Of a DNA stretch of 64,000 nt, positions 25,203-34,687 are shown in pieces. This DNA is from Streptomyces shenzhenensis. Lineage in GTDB: Bacteria > Actinomycetota > Actinomycetes > Streptomycetales > Streptomycetaceae. A model generated the notes under the pieces. That model did not search any database, had not been told where the DNA came from, and worked only from the letters and a program-made list of their open reading frames with translations. The stretch lies in assembly GCF_021462265.1 (NCBI RefSeq), contig NZ_JAJONF010000001.1, forward strand, positions 186,001 to 250,000. Direction: 5' to 3'. Position 1 is the stretch's first letter; the number at the start of each line of letters is the position of its first letter. The position numbers and the translations under genes are program-made.

Positions 25203-26561
25203 GTGGCAGACCGCACACCCCCGCTGAGCGTCGAGGAACTGCACACCCTCGTCGCGGGCGGTGAGATCGACACCGTCGTCCTGGCCTTCCCCGACATGCA
25301 AGGGCGGTTGCAGGGCAAGCGGTTCGCCGCCCGTTTCTTCCTCGACGAGGTCCTGCGCCACGGCACGGAGGGCTGCAACTACCTCCTCGCCGTCGACACC
25401 GAGATGAACACCGTCGACGGCTATGCCATGTCCTCCTGGGACCGCGGCTACGGCGACTTCGCCATGCACCCCGACCTCGCCACCCTCCGCCGCGTGCCCT
25501 GGAACGCGGGCACGGCGATGCTCATCGCCGACCTCGCCTGGAACGACGGCTCCCCGGTCGTCGCCGCGCCCCGGCAGATCCTCCGCCGCCAGCTGGAGCG
25601 CCTCGCCGAACTCGGCTACACCGCACAGGTCGGTACGGAGCTGGAGTTCATCGTGTTCAAGGACACCTACGAGGCGGCCTGGGACGCGAACTACCGGGGA
25701 CTGACCCCGGCCAACCAGTACAACATCGACTATTCGGTGCTGGGCACCGGGCGGATCGAGCCCCTGCTCCGCCGGATCCGCAACGAGATGGCGGGCGCGG
25801 GTCTGACCGTCGAGTCCGCGAAGGGCGAGTGCAACCCGGGCCAGCACGAGATCGCCTTCCGCTACGACGAGGCCCTGGTCACCTGCGACCAGCACGCCGT
25901 CTACAAGACCGGCGCCAAGGAGATCGCCGCCCAGGAGGGCGTCTCCCTGACCTTCATGGCCAAGTACAACGAGCGGGAGGGCAACTCCTGCCACATCCAC
26001 CTGTCGCTGGCGGACGCGGAGGGCAACAACGCCTTCTCCTCCCAGGGCCACATGTCCGACGTGATGCGGCACTTCCTCGCCGGACAGCTCGCCGCCCTCC
26101 GTGACTTCTCGCTCCTCTACGCCCCCAACATCAACAGCTACAAGCGGTTCCAGCCGGGCTCCTTCGCCCCCACCGCCGTCGCCTGGGGCCAGGACAACCG
26201 CACCTGTGCACTGAGGGTCGTCGGCCACGGCCGTTCGCTGCGCTTCGAGAACCGGCTGCCCGGCGGCGACGTCAACCCGCACCTCGCCGTCGCCGGTCTG
26301 GTCGCGGCCGGCCTGTACGGCATCGAGCAGAAGCTGGAACTCCCCGAGCCCTGCCCCGGCAACGCCTACACCGCCGACTTCGCCCACGTCCCCACCACCC
26401 TCCGCGAGGCCGCCGAACTCTGGGAGAACAGCCCCGTGGCGAAGGCGGCCTTCGGCGACGAGGTCGTCGCGCACTACCGCAACATGGCCCGCGTCGAGCT
26501 GGAGGCCTTCGACGCCGCGGTGACCGACTGGGAGCTGCGCCGCTCCTTCGAACGCATGTGA
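25203..26561 (+). CDS. glnA4: GlnA4-type gamma-glutamylethanolamide synthetase
   Basis: A 452-residue glutamine-synthetase-fold ligase. The beta-grasp N-terminus has VVLAFPDMQGRLQGKRF. The catalytic domain has GTELEFIVFKDTYE, AKGECNPGQHEIAFRYDEAL, KYNEREGNSCHIHLSL and the arginine-containing NSYKRFQPGSFAPTAVAWG. It lacks the tyrosine adenylylation site of true GS. Its neighbours match S. coelicolor glnA4, whose product glutamylates ethanolamine to open a utilisation pathway. The GTG at 25203 has GAAGGAG five bases before it; an upstream GTG at 25179 is less likely. It overlaps the next gene by four bases. Confidence 0.88.
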   Translation: MADRTPPLSVEELHTLVAGGEIDTVVLAFPDMQGRLQGKRFAARFFLDEVLRHGTEGCNYLLAVDTEMNTVDGYAMSSWDRGYGDFAMHPDLATLRRVPWNAGTAMLIADLAWNDGSPVVAAPRQILRRQLERLAELGYTAQVGTELEFIVFKDTYEAAWDANYRGLTPANQYNIDYSVLGTGRIEPLLRRIRNEMAGAGLTVESAKGECNPGQHEIAFRYDEALVTCDQHAVYKTGAKEIAAQEGVSLTFMAKYNEREGNSCHIHLSLADAEGNNAFSSQGHMSDVMRHFLAGQLAALRDFSLLYAPNINSYKRFQPGSFAPTAVAWGQDNRTCALRVVGHGRSLRFENRLPGGDVNPHLAVAGLVAAGLYGIEQKLELPEPCPGNAYTADFAHVPTTLREAAELWENSPVAKAAFGDEVVAHYRNMARVELEAFDAAVTDWELRRSFERM

Positions 26562-27949
26562 GGCATCACTTGTCGCAACAGTACGAACTCGACGTCCTCA
26601 ACCCGGCCACGGAGGAGGTGATCGCGACCGTCCCGGGCGCCGCGGAGCAGGACATCGACACCGCCGTACGACGGGCCGCGCGGGCCCAGGAGCGCTGGGC
26701 CGCGCTCGCGCCCGGCGAACGGGCCCGGCTGCTGCGCCGGTTCGCCGTCGCCGTCGACGAACACCGCGAGGAACTCGCCCAGTCGGAGGTCCGGGAAGCC
26801 GGGCACACCGTCGGCAACGCCCGCTGGGAGGCCGGCAACGTCCGCGACCTGCTCGACTACGCGGCCGGGGGAGTGGAGCGGCTGACCGGACGCCAGATCC
26901 CGGTACCCGGCGGCCTCGACGTCACCCTTCTCGAACCCCTCGGGGTCGTCGGCGTCATCGCCCCCTGGAACTTCCCCATGCCCATCGCGGCCTGGGGCAC
27001 CGCGCCCGCCCTCGCCGCAGGCAACGCGGTGATCCTCAAGCCCGCCGAGACCACCCCGCTCACCGCCCTGCGTCTCGCCGAACTCGCCCTGGAGGCAGGG
27101 CTTCCGGAGGGCCTGTTCCAAGTCCTGCCCGGCCGGGGTGACATCGCCGGCGAGGCCCTGGTCCGCCACCCCGGCGTCGCCAAGATCGTGTTCACCGGCT
27201 CCACCCGGACCGGCAAGCGCATCATGGCGCTCTGCGCCGACCAGGTGAAGCGCGTCACCCTCGAACTCGGCGGCAAGAGCCCCAACCTGGTCTTCGCCGA
27301 CGCGGACATCGAGGCCGCCGCGGCCGCTGCCCCCATGTCCTTCCTGGACAACTCCGGCCAGGACTGCTGCGCCCGTACCCGCATCCTCGTCCAGCGGCCG
27401 GTCTACGACCGCTTCCTGGAACTCCTCGCCCCCGCGATCGAGTCCGTCACCGTCGGCGACCCGGCCGACGAGCGGACGGACATGGGCCCGCTGATCTCCG
27501 GGGCCCAGCTGGAGCGGGTCCGTTCCTACGTCGACGCGGACGCGCCCGGCATCCGGGGCAAGGCCCCCGAGGGCCCCGGCTTCTGGTTCCCGCCGACCGT
27601 CCTCACCGGCGTCGACCCGCACGCGCGCGTGGCCGTCGAGGAGGTCTTCGGGCCGGTCGCCGCCGTCATCCCGTTCGAGGACGAGGCCGACGCGATCCGG
27701 CTTGCCAACGGCACCGACTACGGCCTCTCCGGCTCCATCTGGACCCGGGACGTGGGCCGCGCCCTGCGCGTCTCCCAGGCCGTCAAGGCCGGCAACCTGT
27801 CCGTCAACTCGCACTCCAGCGTCCGCTACTGGACCCCCTTCGGCGGCTACAAGCAGTCGGGGATCGGCCGTGAACTCGGCCCGGACGCGCTCACCGCCTT
27901 CACCGAAACCAAGAACGTCTTCATCAGCACGGAAGGCCCCGCACAGTGA
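26558..27949 (+). CDS. Aldehyde dehydrogenase of the gamma-glutamylation pathway
   Basis: A 463-residue NAD(P)-dependent aldehyde dehydrogenase. The cofactor region APWNFPM lies near residue 135, the catalytic glutamate in LELGGKSPNLVF near 240, and the nucleophile in NSGQDCCARTRILV near 275. The pair of cysteines is usual. It probably oxidises a gamma-glutamylated aldehyde to the acid. Start GTG at 26558 overlaps the glnA4 stop (GTGA); TTG at 26570 is an alternative. It overlaps the following SDR gene by four bases, so glnA4, this gene and the SDR form one tightly coupled operon. Confidence 0.92.
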   Translation: MRHHLSQQYELDVLNPATEEVIATVPGAAEQDIDTAVRRAARAQERWAALAPGERARLLRRFAVAVDEHREELAQSEVREAGHTVGNARWEAGNVRDLLDYAAGGVERLTGRQIPVPGGLDVTLLEPLGVVGVIAPWNFPMPIAAWGTAPALAAGNAVILKPAETTPLTALRLAELALEAGLPEGLFQVLPGRGDIAGEALVRHPGVAKIVFTGSTRTGKRIMALCADQVKRVTLELGGKSPNLVFADADIEAAAAAAPMSFLDNSGQDCCARTRILVQRPVYDRFLELLAPAIESVTVGDPADERTDMGPLISGAQLERVRSYVDADAPGIRGKAPEGPGFWFPPTVLTGVDPHARVAVEEVFGPVAAVIPFEDEADAIRLANGTDYGLSGSIWTRDVGRALRVSQAVKAGNLSVNSHSSVRYWTPFGGYKQSGIGRELGPDALTAFTETKNVFISTEGPAQ

Positions 27950-28737
27950 CCGCTCAGACCCCTGACACCGTCTGCCGCCGGCTCGTCGGCCGTACCGCCG
28001 TCATCACCGGAGCCGGCAGCGGCATCGGCCTCGCCACCGCGCGGCGGCTGGCCTCCGAGGGCGCCCACGTCGTCTGCGGCGACGTCGACGAGACCCGGGG
28101 CAAGGCCGCCGCCGAGGAGGTCGGCGGACTCTTCGTGAAGGTCGACGTCACCGACGCCGACCAGGTCGAGGCGCTGTTCAAGACCGCGTACGACACCTAC
28201 GGCAGCGTCGACATCGCCTTCAACAACGCCGGTATCTCACCGCCCGACGACGACTCCATCCTGGAGACGGGACTGGAGGCCTGGAAGCGCGTCCAGGAGG
28301 TCAACCTCACCTCCGTCTACCTGTGCTGCAAGGCCGCCATCCCCTACATGCGGCGGCAGGGCAAGGGCTCCATCATCAACACGGCGTCCTTCGTGGCCCG
28401 GATGGGCGCGGCCACCTCGCAGATCTCCTACACCGCCTCCAAGGGCGGCGTCCTGGCCATGTCCCGTGAACTGGGCGTGCAGTTCGCCCGGGAGGGCATC
28501 CGGGTCAACGCGCTCTGCCCCGGACCGGTCAACACCCCCCTCCTCCAGGAGCTGTTCGCCAAGGACCCCGAGCGGGCCGCCCGCCGCCTGGTGCACATCC
28601 CGCTGGGCCGGTTCGCCGAGGCCGAGGAGATCGCCGCCGCCGTCGCCTTCCTGGCCAGCGACGACTCCTCCTTCGTCAACGCCAGCGACTTCCTGGTGGA
28701 CGGCGGGATCTCCGGGGCGTACGTCACGCCCCTCTAG
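27946..28737 (+). CDS. Short-chain dehydrogenase/reductase (3-oxoacyl-ACP reductase type)
   Basis: A 263-residue classical SDR. The Rossmann motif ITGAGSGIGLATARRL is near residue 20 (TGxxxGIG), NNAG near 92, catalytic Ser in NTASF near 144 and YTASKGG near 164 (YxxxK), then the C-terminal FLVDGGISGAY. As the third gene of the glnA4 operon it could oxidise the alcohol of gamma-glutamylethanolamide to the aldehyde used by the preceding enzyme. GTG start overlaps the aldehyde dehydrogenase stop. Substrate role is inference from context. Confidence 0.9.
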   Translation: MTAQTPDTVCRRLVGRTAVITGAGSGIGLATARRLASEGAHVVCGDVDETRGKAAAEEVGGLFVKVDVTDADQVEALFKTAYDTYGSVDIAFNNAGISPPDDDSILETGLEAWKRVQEVNLTSVYLCCKAAIPYMRRQGKGSIINTASFVARMGAATSQISYTASKGGVLAMSRELGVQFAREGIRVNALCPGPVNTPLLQELFAKDPERAARRLVHIPLGRFAEAEEIAAAVAFLASDDSSFVNASDFLVDGGISGAYVTPL

Positions 28738-28779
28738 GAGTCCGGGTACGGACCCCCACCCCCGTCCTACAGTGCGGGA

Positions 28780-29604
28780 GTGAGCATGACGCCGCCGCCC
28801 GGCTGGTACGCCGCCCCGCACGCCCCGCACCTGGAGCGCTGGTGGGACGGCCGGGCCTGGACCGAGCACCGGCGCACCCCGTCCGGCCTCCCCGCGCCGC
28901 CGCCCCCGGCGGCCGGGGTGTCCGGACGGGCCAGGGCGGTCGCGCTGACATCCGCCGCGGCCGTGCTGGCCACCGCGATCGTCTGCGGCGCGACCGTGCT
29001 CCGCACCGACGAGGCGAGCGGCCGGGCCGACACGACGGTCCGCACCGCCCCCGGTCCGGCGGCGCCCCCGGACCGCGTCGTCGACCAGCTCAACGGCATC
29101 AGCCTGCCGGTGCCGGCCGGCTGGACCGGCTCCTCGTACCCCGCCCAGGACGACGTCGTGATGACCACCGCCGGCACCTACGCCTGCCCGGCCCGCACCG
29201 GCCGGTGCCGCCACGGCCAGGTCATCAGCCTTACGGCGGGCGGCGCCGACGGAGCCTCCCCGCGCACCGTCGCCGAACGCGACGTACCCGAGGCGGCCGA
29301 GGCGGCCTACGGCCACGATCCCGGCGGCCGGCGTCCCTTCGGGGGCATCCGCTCGCACCGGGTCGTCAAGGCCGGGCGGGTCGCGGTGGCAGGCCGCGAC
29401 GGCTACCTGGTGCGCTGGCGGGTACGGACGGCCGACGGACCGGGCGGCTACGTCCAGGCCGTGGCCTTCCCTTCCGCCACCGGCATCCCGGCCCCGGTCG
29501 TCGTCCGGCTCGTCCTCGACGCGGGCCCGGACGGACCGCCGCTGTCCGACATGGACGCCATCACCAGCGGCATCCGCCCGGTCGGTGACCAGCCCGCCGG
29601 TTAG
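28780..29604 (+). CDS. DUF2510 membrane-anchored extracytoplasmic protein
   Basis: A 274-residue protein. The N-terminal DUF2510 motif PPPGWYAAPHAPHLERWWDG is followed by a proline-rich linker, one membrane helix (about residues 52-72, ALTSAAAVLATAIVCGATVL) and an extracytoplasmic domain of about 190 residues with a probable disulphide pair (YACPARTGRCRHG). The outer domain (NGISLPVPAGWTG) resembles secreted ligand-binding or photosystem-reaction-centre-like domains of unknown role. GTG 28780 or ATG 28786 are both possible starts. It is convergent with the next gene, overlapping it by four bases. Confidence 0.8.
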   Translation: MSMTPPPGWYAAPHAPHLERWWDGRAWTEHRRTPSGLPAPPPPAAGVSGRARAVALTSAAAVLATAIVCGATVLRTDEASGRADTTVRTAPGPAAPPDRVVDQLNGISLPVPAGWTGSSYPAQDDVVMTTAGTYACPARTGRCRHGQVISLTAGGADGASPRTVAERDVPEAAEAAYGHDPGGRRPFGGIRSHRVVKAGRVAVAGRDGYLVRWRVRTADGPGGYVQAVAFPSATGIPAPVVVRLVLDAGPDGPPLSDMDAITSGIRPVGDQPAG

Positions 29605-30803
29605 AGGAAGGTGTGACCTTCACCCCGGTACGTCGGCACGGTCGCCGTCACCCGGTCGCCCTCGACCAGTTGCAACTCGGCGAACCGCTCGCACAGCTCG
29701 CCCGCCTTGGCGTGCCGGAACCACACCTTGTCGCCGATCAGCAGATCGTCCGCCGCCGAGCCGAGCAGCGGCGTCTGCACCTCACCGGGGCCCTCCTGCG
29801 CGTCGTACGACAGCCCCTCCGGCAGGTACGGCACCGGCAGCCGGTCCGGACCCGCGACGCCCGAAGCCGGGTAACCGCCGCCCAGGACCGTGACGACCCC
29901 GACACCGGGCCGCCGCACCACCGGCATGGCGAACAGCGCGGCCGGACGGCCGGTGAACGAGGTGTAGTTGTCGAAGAGACGCGGCACGTACAGGCCCGAC
30001 CCGGCCGCTATCTCGGTGACCGAGTCCTCCGCCGCCGTGGTCTGCACACTGCCCGTGCCGCCGCCGTTGACGAACTCCAGGTCCGGCGCCACCGCCCGGA
30101 CCGCCCGCACCACCGCGGCGCGCCGCTCGGCCAGCTCACGACGGGCGGTGGCCTGCATCAGACGCACCGCGCGGGAGCGCAGCGGCCGCCCGGCGACATC
30201 GTCCCCGACCCCGGCGATATGCCCCTCGTACCCCATGATCCCGACGAGCCGGAACCCCGGGCGCCGTGCCACCACCCGGGCGAGGTCGGCCAGTTGGGCC
30301 GGGGAGTGCAGCGGCGAGCGCCGGGCCCCGACCCGCACCCGCCCCCCGAACAGCTTCAGCGAGGTGTCCAACTCCAGGCAGACCCGGACCACTTCACCGC
30401 CGCCGTCACGGGCGGCGTCGATCAGGTCGAGGTGTGCCGGGTCGTCGATCATCACGGTCACGGCGGCGGCCAGCTTCGGATCGGCGGCCAGTTCCGCGAA
30501 CCGGGCCCGGTCCGCGGACGGATACGCCAGCAGGACGTCGTCGAACCCCGAGCGCGCGAGCCACAGCGACTCCGCGAGCGTGAACGACATGATCCCCGCG
30601 AAACCCTCCTTCGCGAGGACCCGTTCCAGCAGGTGGCGGCAGCGCACGGACTTGCTCGCGACCCGGATCGGCTTGCCGCCGGCCCGGCGTACGAGGTCGT
30701 CCGCGTTGGCGTCGAAGGCCTCCAGATCAACGATCGCGACAGGGGCGTCCAGGTGGGCGGTGGCCCGGTTGTAACGGGCCCGGTCGGCGGCGCGCGCAGT
30801 CAT
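29601..30803 (-). CDS. Alanine-racemase-fold PLP enzyme (D-threonine aldolase/D-serine deaminase-like)
   Basis: A 400-residue fold-type III PLP enzyme. The N-terminal barrel carries the PLP lysine in IRVASKSVRCRHLLE near residue 49, with HLDAPVAIVDLEAFDANADD before it. The C-terminal part has NGGGTGSVQTTAAEDSVTEI, VVTVLGGGYPASG and a metal-binding C-terminal domain (GDKVWFRHAKAGELCERF). Likely acts on D-amino acids; the precise substrate cannot be assigned. ATG at 30803 is chosen because the homologous region begins there; a much longer open frame upstream runs antisense to the next gene and is spurious. Confidence 0.87.
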   Translation of the reverse strand: MTARAADRARYNRATAHLDAPVAIVDLEAFDANADDLVRRAGGKPIRVASKSVRCRHLLERVLAKEGFAGIMSFTLAESLWLARSGFDDVLLAYPSADRARFAELAADPKLAAAVTVMIDDPAHLDLIDAARDGGGEVVRVCLELDTSLKLFGGRVRVGARRSPLHSPAQLADLARVVARRPGFRLVGIMGYEGHIAGVGDDVAGRPLRSRAVRLMQATARRELAERRAAVVRAVRAVAPDLEFVNGGGTGSVQTTAAEDSVTEIAAGSGLYVPRLFDNYTSFTGRPAALFAMPVVRRPGVGVVTVLGGGYPASGVAGPDRLPVPYLPEGLSYDAQEGPGEVQTPLLGSAADDLLIGDKVWFRHAKAGELCERFAELQLVEGDRVTATVPTYRGEGHTFL

Positions 30804-31067
30804 GAACGAAGCCTGCCAGACAGGATTACCGCAGGGTAGAGGGACGATCCGGGCAGATGCCCCGGGGGCGCGGACTGGTTCCCGTTCGCCCTCGGACAAC
30901 CCGTAGAGTGACGCGCACGTACGGCGGCACGGACCCGGCCGTCCGGCCCGTGCCGGGATGCGGATCCGCGTGTGCGGGTATGCGTGCCCGGGGGCGGACG
31001 TCTCCGCGCCGGGGAGCACGACGGCCCGCACGAGGAGTTGGCCCGGGCATGAGGAAACGGGGGGCGC

Positions 31068-33389
31068 ATGAGCACTGAAGCGCGGCACGCCCCGATACCA
31101 CGCCGCCCCTCGCCCGGCCCCGTCCCGGCAGAGCCCGCCGGGGAGTCCGCGCGGGCGGCCGACGGGTCCCGGCCGAAGAACGAGGTGACCGGCGAAGGTG
31201 ATGCCCCCCGCACGGGTGACGCGTTCGGCCGGGCGGACCGTCCGGGGTTCTTCGACCGGCCGAACCGGGTGAACCGACCGCAGCGGCCGGACGTATCCAC
31301 GGAGGGGACCGGGATCACCGGGCAGGACCAGCTGCCGGGAGCGCCTGGCGGGCAGCAGAGTCGTGATGACCGGACGAGTCGGGGCGGTGCGGTGGGCCAG
31401 GGCGAACAGGGGGCGGGGGACAGGAGCGCAGGCCGCTCGGCGTCCGCCGGACGCATCACTCGGCCCCGCTACCCCAACCTCCGGCCGCCTGAGGGCCGGC
31501 CCGCCGCGTCCGCACCGCCCCCGCCGGCCTCGGCCCGCTTCCCGGACACACCCCCGGCGCCCTCCGGCCGGGAGACCGGCCGAGCGGTGCCGCCGGTGCC
31601 GTCGGCGTTCTCCGGTGGGCAGACCGGTCGGGAGGGGCCGTCGCCGTCCCCGGGCCGGGACTCCGGCCGGCCGGTGCCGCCTGAGGCCCCTGTGCGGGGC
31701 GCGCCGTTCCGGCTGTCGTACGGTCCGGGCCCGTCGCCCCGGCGCACGGGTGCCGGCCCGGAACCGGGCGGCTCGCGACGCCCTGAGCGTACGGCCGGGG
31801 AACCGGACCCGTCGCCGGGTGAACGGCGTGCGGCCACCGGGGCGCGGGCCACGCGCCCGGGCACCCCCGCCGAGCCGCCGAGCGACGCGGCCACGGGCAC
31901 GTCCGGCACAGCCGTACCCGGACGGCTCGACCGGCAGCGCGGCGACTTCCCGGCCACCACCATCGGCGCGCCGGAGTCGGGCAGCGCGTGGAGCCCGCAC
32001 ATGCGGACGTTCCCCGTACCCACGGCCCCGCCCCGCCCCACGACCCCCCCGAAGGCCGCCCCACCGCCGTCCCGCCCGCCCCAGCCCCCGGCCGCCGACA
32101 CCCCACCACGTCCGACGGGCACCCCGACGGTCGGCTTCCCGCCGCCTCCGGCGGGCCCTCCGGCGGGCTCCTCGGCGGCCGGTGGCGGTCCTTCGACGGG
32201 CACCTCGGCGGCCGGTGCGCCCTCGCGTCCCACGGGCACTCCGACGGTCGGTTTCCCGTCGCGTCCGGCGGGCCCTTCGGCCGGCTCCTCGGCGCCCGGT
32301 ACGCCCTCGCCTCCCACGGATCCCGCACCGCGTCCCGCGGGGGCTCCCGCGAACGGCGCTCCCGCGCGGCCGACGAGCCCCCCGGCGCCCTCCGCCCCGC
32401 CGCGTCCGGCGAAGCCCCCGGCGGCCGGTGCTCCTGTGCGGCCGGACACGGCCCCGGCGGCCGACGTTCCGCATCGGCCGGCCGTCCCGCCGCGCCACCC
32501 CTTCGGCGTCGCCCCGGACCCCTCGATGTCCTGGAGCGACGGCGCGGGAACTCCCGGCCGGGAGCGGCCCGTTGTGACGTTCGGTGAGCCCGAGGGGTAC
32601 GACGAGCGGGGGCGGGGGCTGTCCTTGGCCGGTCGCGTGGCGCCCCGTACCGCCGCTGCCGCCGCCTGCATGGTCCTCGGCCTCGGCCTCATCGGCGGCG
32701 CGGTGACCGGCGGCTGGCTCGTCGACGACGGCGGCGGCACCGGCGCCGCGACCAGCTTCAGCTCCGCCGCCGGCCTGTGGCACAACGTGCCCGTCGACGA
32801 GCTGTTCCCGCCCACCGTGCAGGGCATCGGCGCCGGCCCCGGCGGAGCCGACCGCACCTGGACCCGCATCGCCGTCGCCCCGGCCACGGACTGTGCCGAC
32901 GCCTTCGACCCGCTGCTGCGCAAGGCGCTAGCCCCCGTCGGCTGCCGGCGCCTGATCCGCGCCACCTACACCGACGCCACCCAGAGCTACGTGACGACCG
33001 TCGGCCTGCTGTTCACCAAGGCCGACCCGGCCGGGATGACCGCCCTCGCCAAGCGGTTCGCGACCGAGCGCCTGGACCGCCGTACCGATCTGCTGCCCCG
33101 CCCGTACGCCGCGAAGGGCACCGCCGCCGAGCGGTTCGGACCGCGCCAGCGCGCCTCCTGGACGATCTCCGTGCTCACCGACGCCCCGGTCGTCGCCTAC
33201 GCCGTCTCCGGCTGGGCCGACGGCCGTACCGTCGACGCCCCGCAGCCCGCCGCCGACGCCGAGGCGTCCGGCGCCACCACGGCCGCGGCCCAGGCCGGCC
33301 TCGGCAACGAGGCCCAGGGCCTGGCGGACCGCATCGAACGGCGACTGCGCCACGGCATCGCCGGCCCGGCAACGGAGAAGCCCTCATGA
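31068..33389 (+). CDS. Large proline-rich single-pass membrane protein, partner of the mycosin-like protease
   Basis: A 773-residue protein. About 520 residues of proline/alanine/glycine-rich, low-complexity cytosolic sequence with repeats such as PTGTPTVGFP lead to one membrane helix near residue 530 (AAAACMVLGLGLIGGAVTGG). A folded outer domain of about 220 residues follows, containing a likely disulphide pair (ATDCADAF and APVGCRRL) and VTTVGLLFTKADPAG. No enzyme family recognised. Its stop overlaps the subtilase start by four bases, a coupling seen in other Streptomyces, so the two should work together at the membrane, perhaps as adaptor or substrate. ATG at 31068 is preceded by GAGGAAACGGGG. 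Confidence 0.78.
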   Translation: MSTEARHAPIPRRPSPGPVPAEPAGESARAADGSRPKNEVTGEGDAPRTGDAFGRADRPGFFDRPNRVNRPQRPDVSTEGTGITGQDQLPGAPGGQQSRDDRTSRGGAVGQGEQGAGDRSAGRSASAGRITRPRYPNLRPPEGRPAASAPPPPASARFPDTPPAPSGRETGRAVPPVPSAFSGGQTGREGPSPSPGRDSGRPVPPEAPVRGAPFRLSYGPGPSPRRTGAGPEPGGSRRPERTAGEPDPSPGERRAATGARATRPGTPAEPPSDAATGTSGTAVPGRLDRQRGDFPATTIGAPESGSAWSPHMRTFPVPTAPPRPTTPPKAAPPPSRPPQPPAADTPPRPTGTPTVGFPPPPAGPPAGSSAAGGGPSTGTSAAGAPSRPTGTPTVGFPSRPAGPSAGSSAPGTPSPPTDPAPRPAGAPANGAPARPTSPPAPSAPPRPAKPPAAGAPVRPDTAPAADVPHRPAVPPRHPFGVAPDPSMSWSDGAGTPGRERPVVTFGEPEGYDERGRGLSLAGRVAPRTAAAAACMVLGLGLIGGAVTGGWLVDDGGGTGAATSFSSAAGLWHNVPVDELFPPTVQGIGAGPGGADRTWTRIAVAPATDCADAFDPLLRKALAPVGCRRLIRATYTDATQSYVTTVGLLFTKADPAGMTALAKRFATERLDRRTDLLPRPYAAKGTAAERFGPRQRASWTISVLTDAPVVAYAVSGWADGRTVDAPQPAADAEASGATTAAAQAGLGNEAQGLADRIERRLRHGIAGPATEKPS

Positions 33390-34549
33390 AGCGCCGCGCA
33401 ACCGGGGCCGCGATGAGCCTGCTGCTCGCCGGCTCGCTCGCCCTGCTGCCCGCCACGACCGCCTACGCGGACAGCATCCGCGCCCAGCAGTGGGGCCTGG
33501 CCGCCCTGCACCTCGACGAAGCATGGCGGACCACCAAGGGCAAGGGCATCACCGTCGCCGTCCTGGACACCGGCGTCGAAGCCGACCACCCGGACCTCGT
33601 CGGCAACGTCCTGACCGCCAAGGACATGATCGGCTTCGGCGCCGGGCCCGGCGACCGCGACTGGGCCCGGCACGGCACCGCCATGGCCGGCATCATCGCC
33701 GGTCACGGCCACGGGGCCGGCGACGGCGACGGCGTGATGGGCGTCGCGCCCGAGGCCAGGATCCTCCCCGTCCGGGTCATCCTCGAAGACGGCGACAGCG
33801 CCCGCACCAGGGCCCGCTCCACCCGGGGCAACGCCCTGGCCGAGGGCATCCGCTGGGCCGCCGACCACGGCGCCGACGTCATCAACCTCTCCCTCGGCGA
33901 CGACTCCGACTCCGCGCACCCCGAGCCCAGCGAGGACGAGGCCATCCAGTACGCCCTGAAGAAGGACGTCGTGGTCGTCGCCTCGGCCGGCAACGGCGGC
34001 AAGAAGGGCGACCACATCTCCTACCCGGCCGCGTACCCGGGTGTCATCGCCGCCACCGCGGTGGACAGGTTCGGCGTCCGCGCCTCCTTCTCCACCCGCC
34101 GCTGGTACGCCACGGTCAGCGCGCCCGGCGACGACATCGTCATCGCCGACCCGGACCACAAGTACTACGAAGGCTGGGGCACCAGCGCCGCCTCCGCCTT
34201 CGTCTCCGGCGCCGTGGCCCTGATCAAGGCCGCCCATCCCGGCCTCACCCCGGCCCAGATCAAGAAGCTCGTGGAGGACACCGCCGGCAACGCCCCGAGC
34301 GGCCGCCGCGACGACTCCCGGGGCTTCGGCATGATCGACCCGGCGGCGGCGATCAAGTCCGCGGCGAACCTGAAGACCCGGAACCTGACATCGGCGTCGT
34401 ACGGCAAGAAGTACTTCGGCTCCGGCCCCGACCCGGAGGAAAAGGCGACCGGCGCGACGGACTGGGCAGCCCCCCTGGCAGGAGGCACCGGCGGGGTGCT
34501 GCTGGTGGCGGCGGCGGTCCTGTGGCGCGGGCGCCGCAGGACGGTCTGA
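33386..34549 (+). CDS. Mycosin-like membrane-anchored subtilase (S8)
   Basis: A 387-residue serine protease. Signal peptide is about residues 1-29. Catalytic Asp in ITVAVLDTGVEADHPDL, His in RHGTAMAGIIAGH, oxyanion Asn in VVASAGNGG, catalytic Ser in WGTSAASAFVSGAVAL. The serine motif differs slightly from the usual GTSxAxP because the proline is absent. A C-terminal helix (GGTGGVLLVAAAVLW) and RGRRR stop-transfer anchor it outside the membrane, the mycosin (MycP) layout of type VII secretion loci, but no other ESX genes are visible. Coupled to the preceding proline-rich protein. Confidence 0.9.
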   Translation: MKRRATGAAMSLLLAGSLALLPATTAYADSIRAQQWGLAALHLDEAWRTTKGKGITVAVLDTGVEADHPDLVGNVLTAKDMIGFGAGPGDRDWARHGTAMAGIIAGHGHGAGDGDGVMGVAPEARILPVRVILEDGDSARTRARSTRGNALAEGIRWAADHGADVINLSLGDDSDSAHPEPSEDEAIQYALKKDVVVVASAGNGGKKGDHISYPAAYPGVIAATAVDRFGVRASFSTRRWYATVSAPGDDIVIADPDHKYYEGWGTSAASAFVSGAVALIKAAHPGLTPAQIKKLVEDTAGNAPSGRRDDSRGFGMIDPAAAIKSAANLKTRNLTSASYGKKYFGSGPDPEEKATGATDWAAPLAGGTGGVLLVAAAVLWRGRRRTV

Positions 34550-34687
34550 CCCGTCCGTCTCCGCAACACCCTGAGCCGGAGCGCCCCGCAAGGGGCGCGG
34601 GGACGTGTCCGATGCGCGGCCACCGCCGCGCGGGCGCGACCGGCCCCCAGGCGGCCGCGGCCGCCTCCGGACCCGCCGTCGCCTCCC
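34550..34687. repeat. GC-rich intergenic repeat between convergent genes
   Basis: Contains AGCGCCCCGCAAGGGGCGCGG (hairpin of CGCCCC/GGGGCG) and GGGCGCGACCGGCC, the same pair of strings seen at about 20008-20075. From memory this is a common Streptomyces intergenic element; it may act as terminator for the two converging genes. Confidence 0.5.

Noticed and set aside
30804..32783. N-terminal extension of the PLP-enzyme frame to over 1000 residues
   Set aside because: The extra part is antisense to the proline-rich protein gene; homologous sequence begins at the ATG at 30803.
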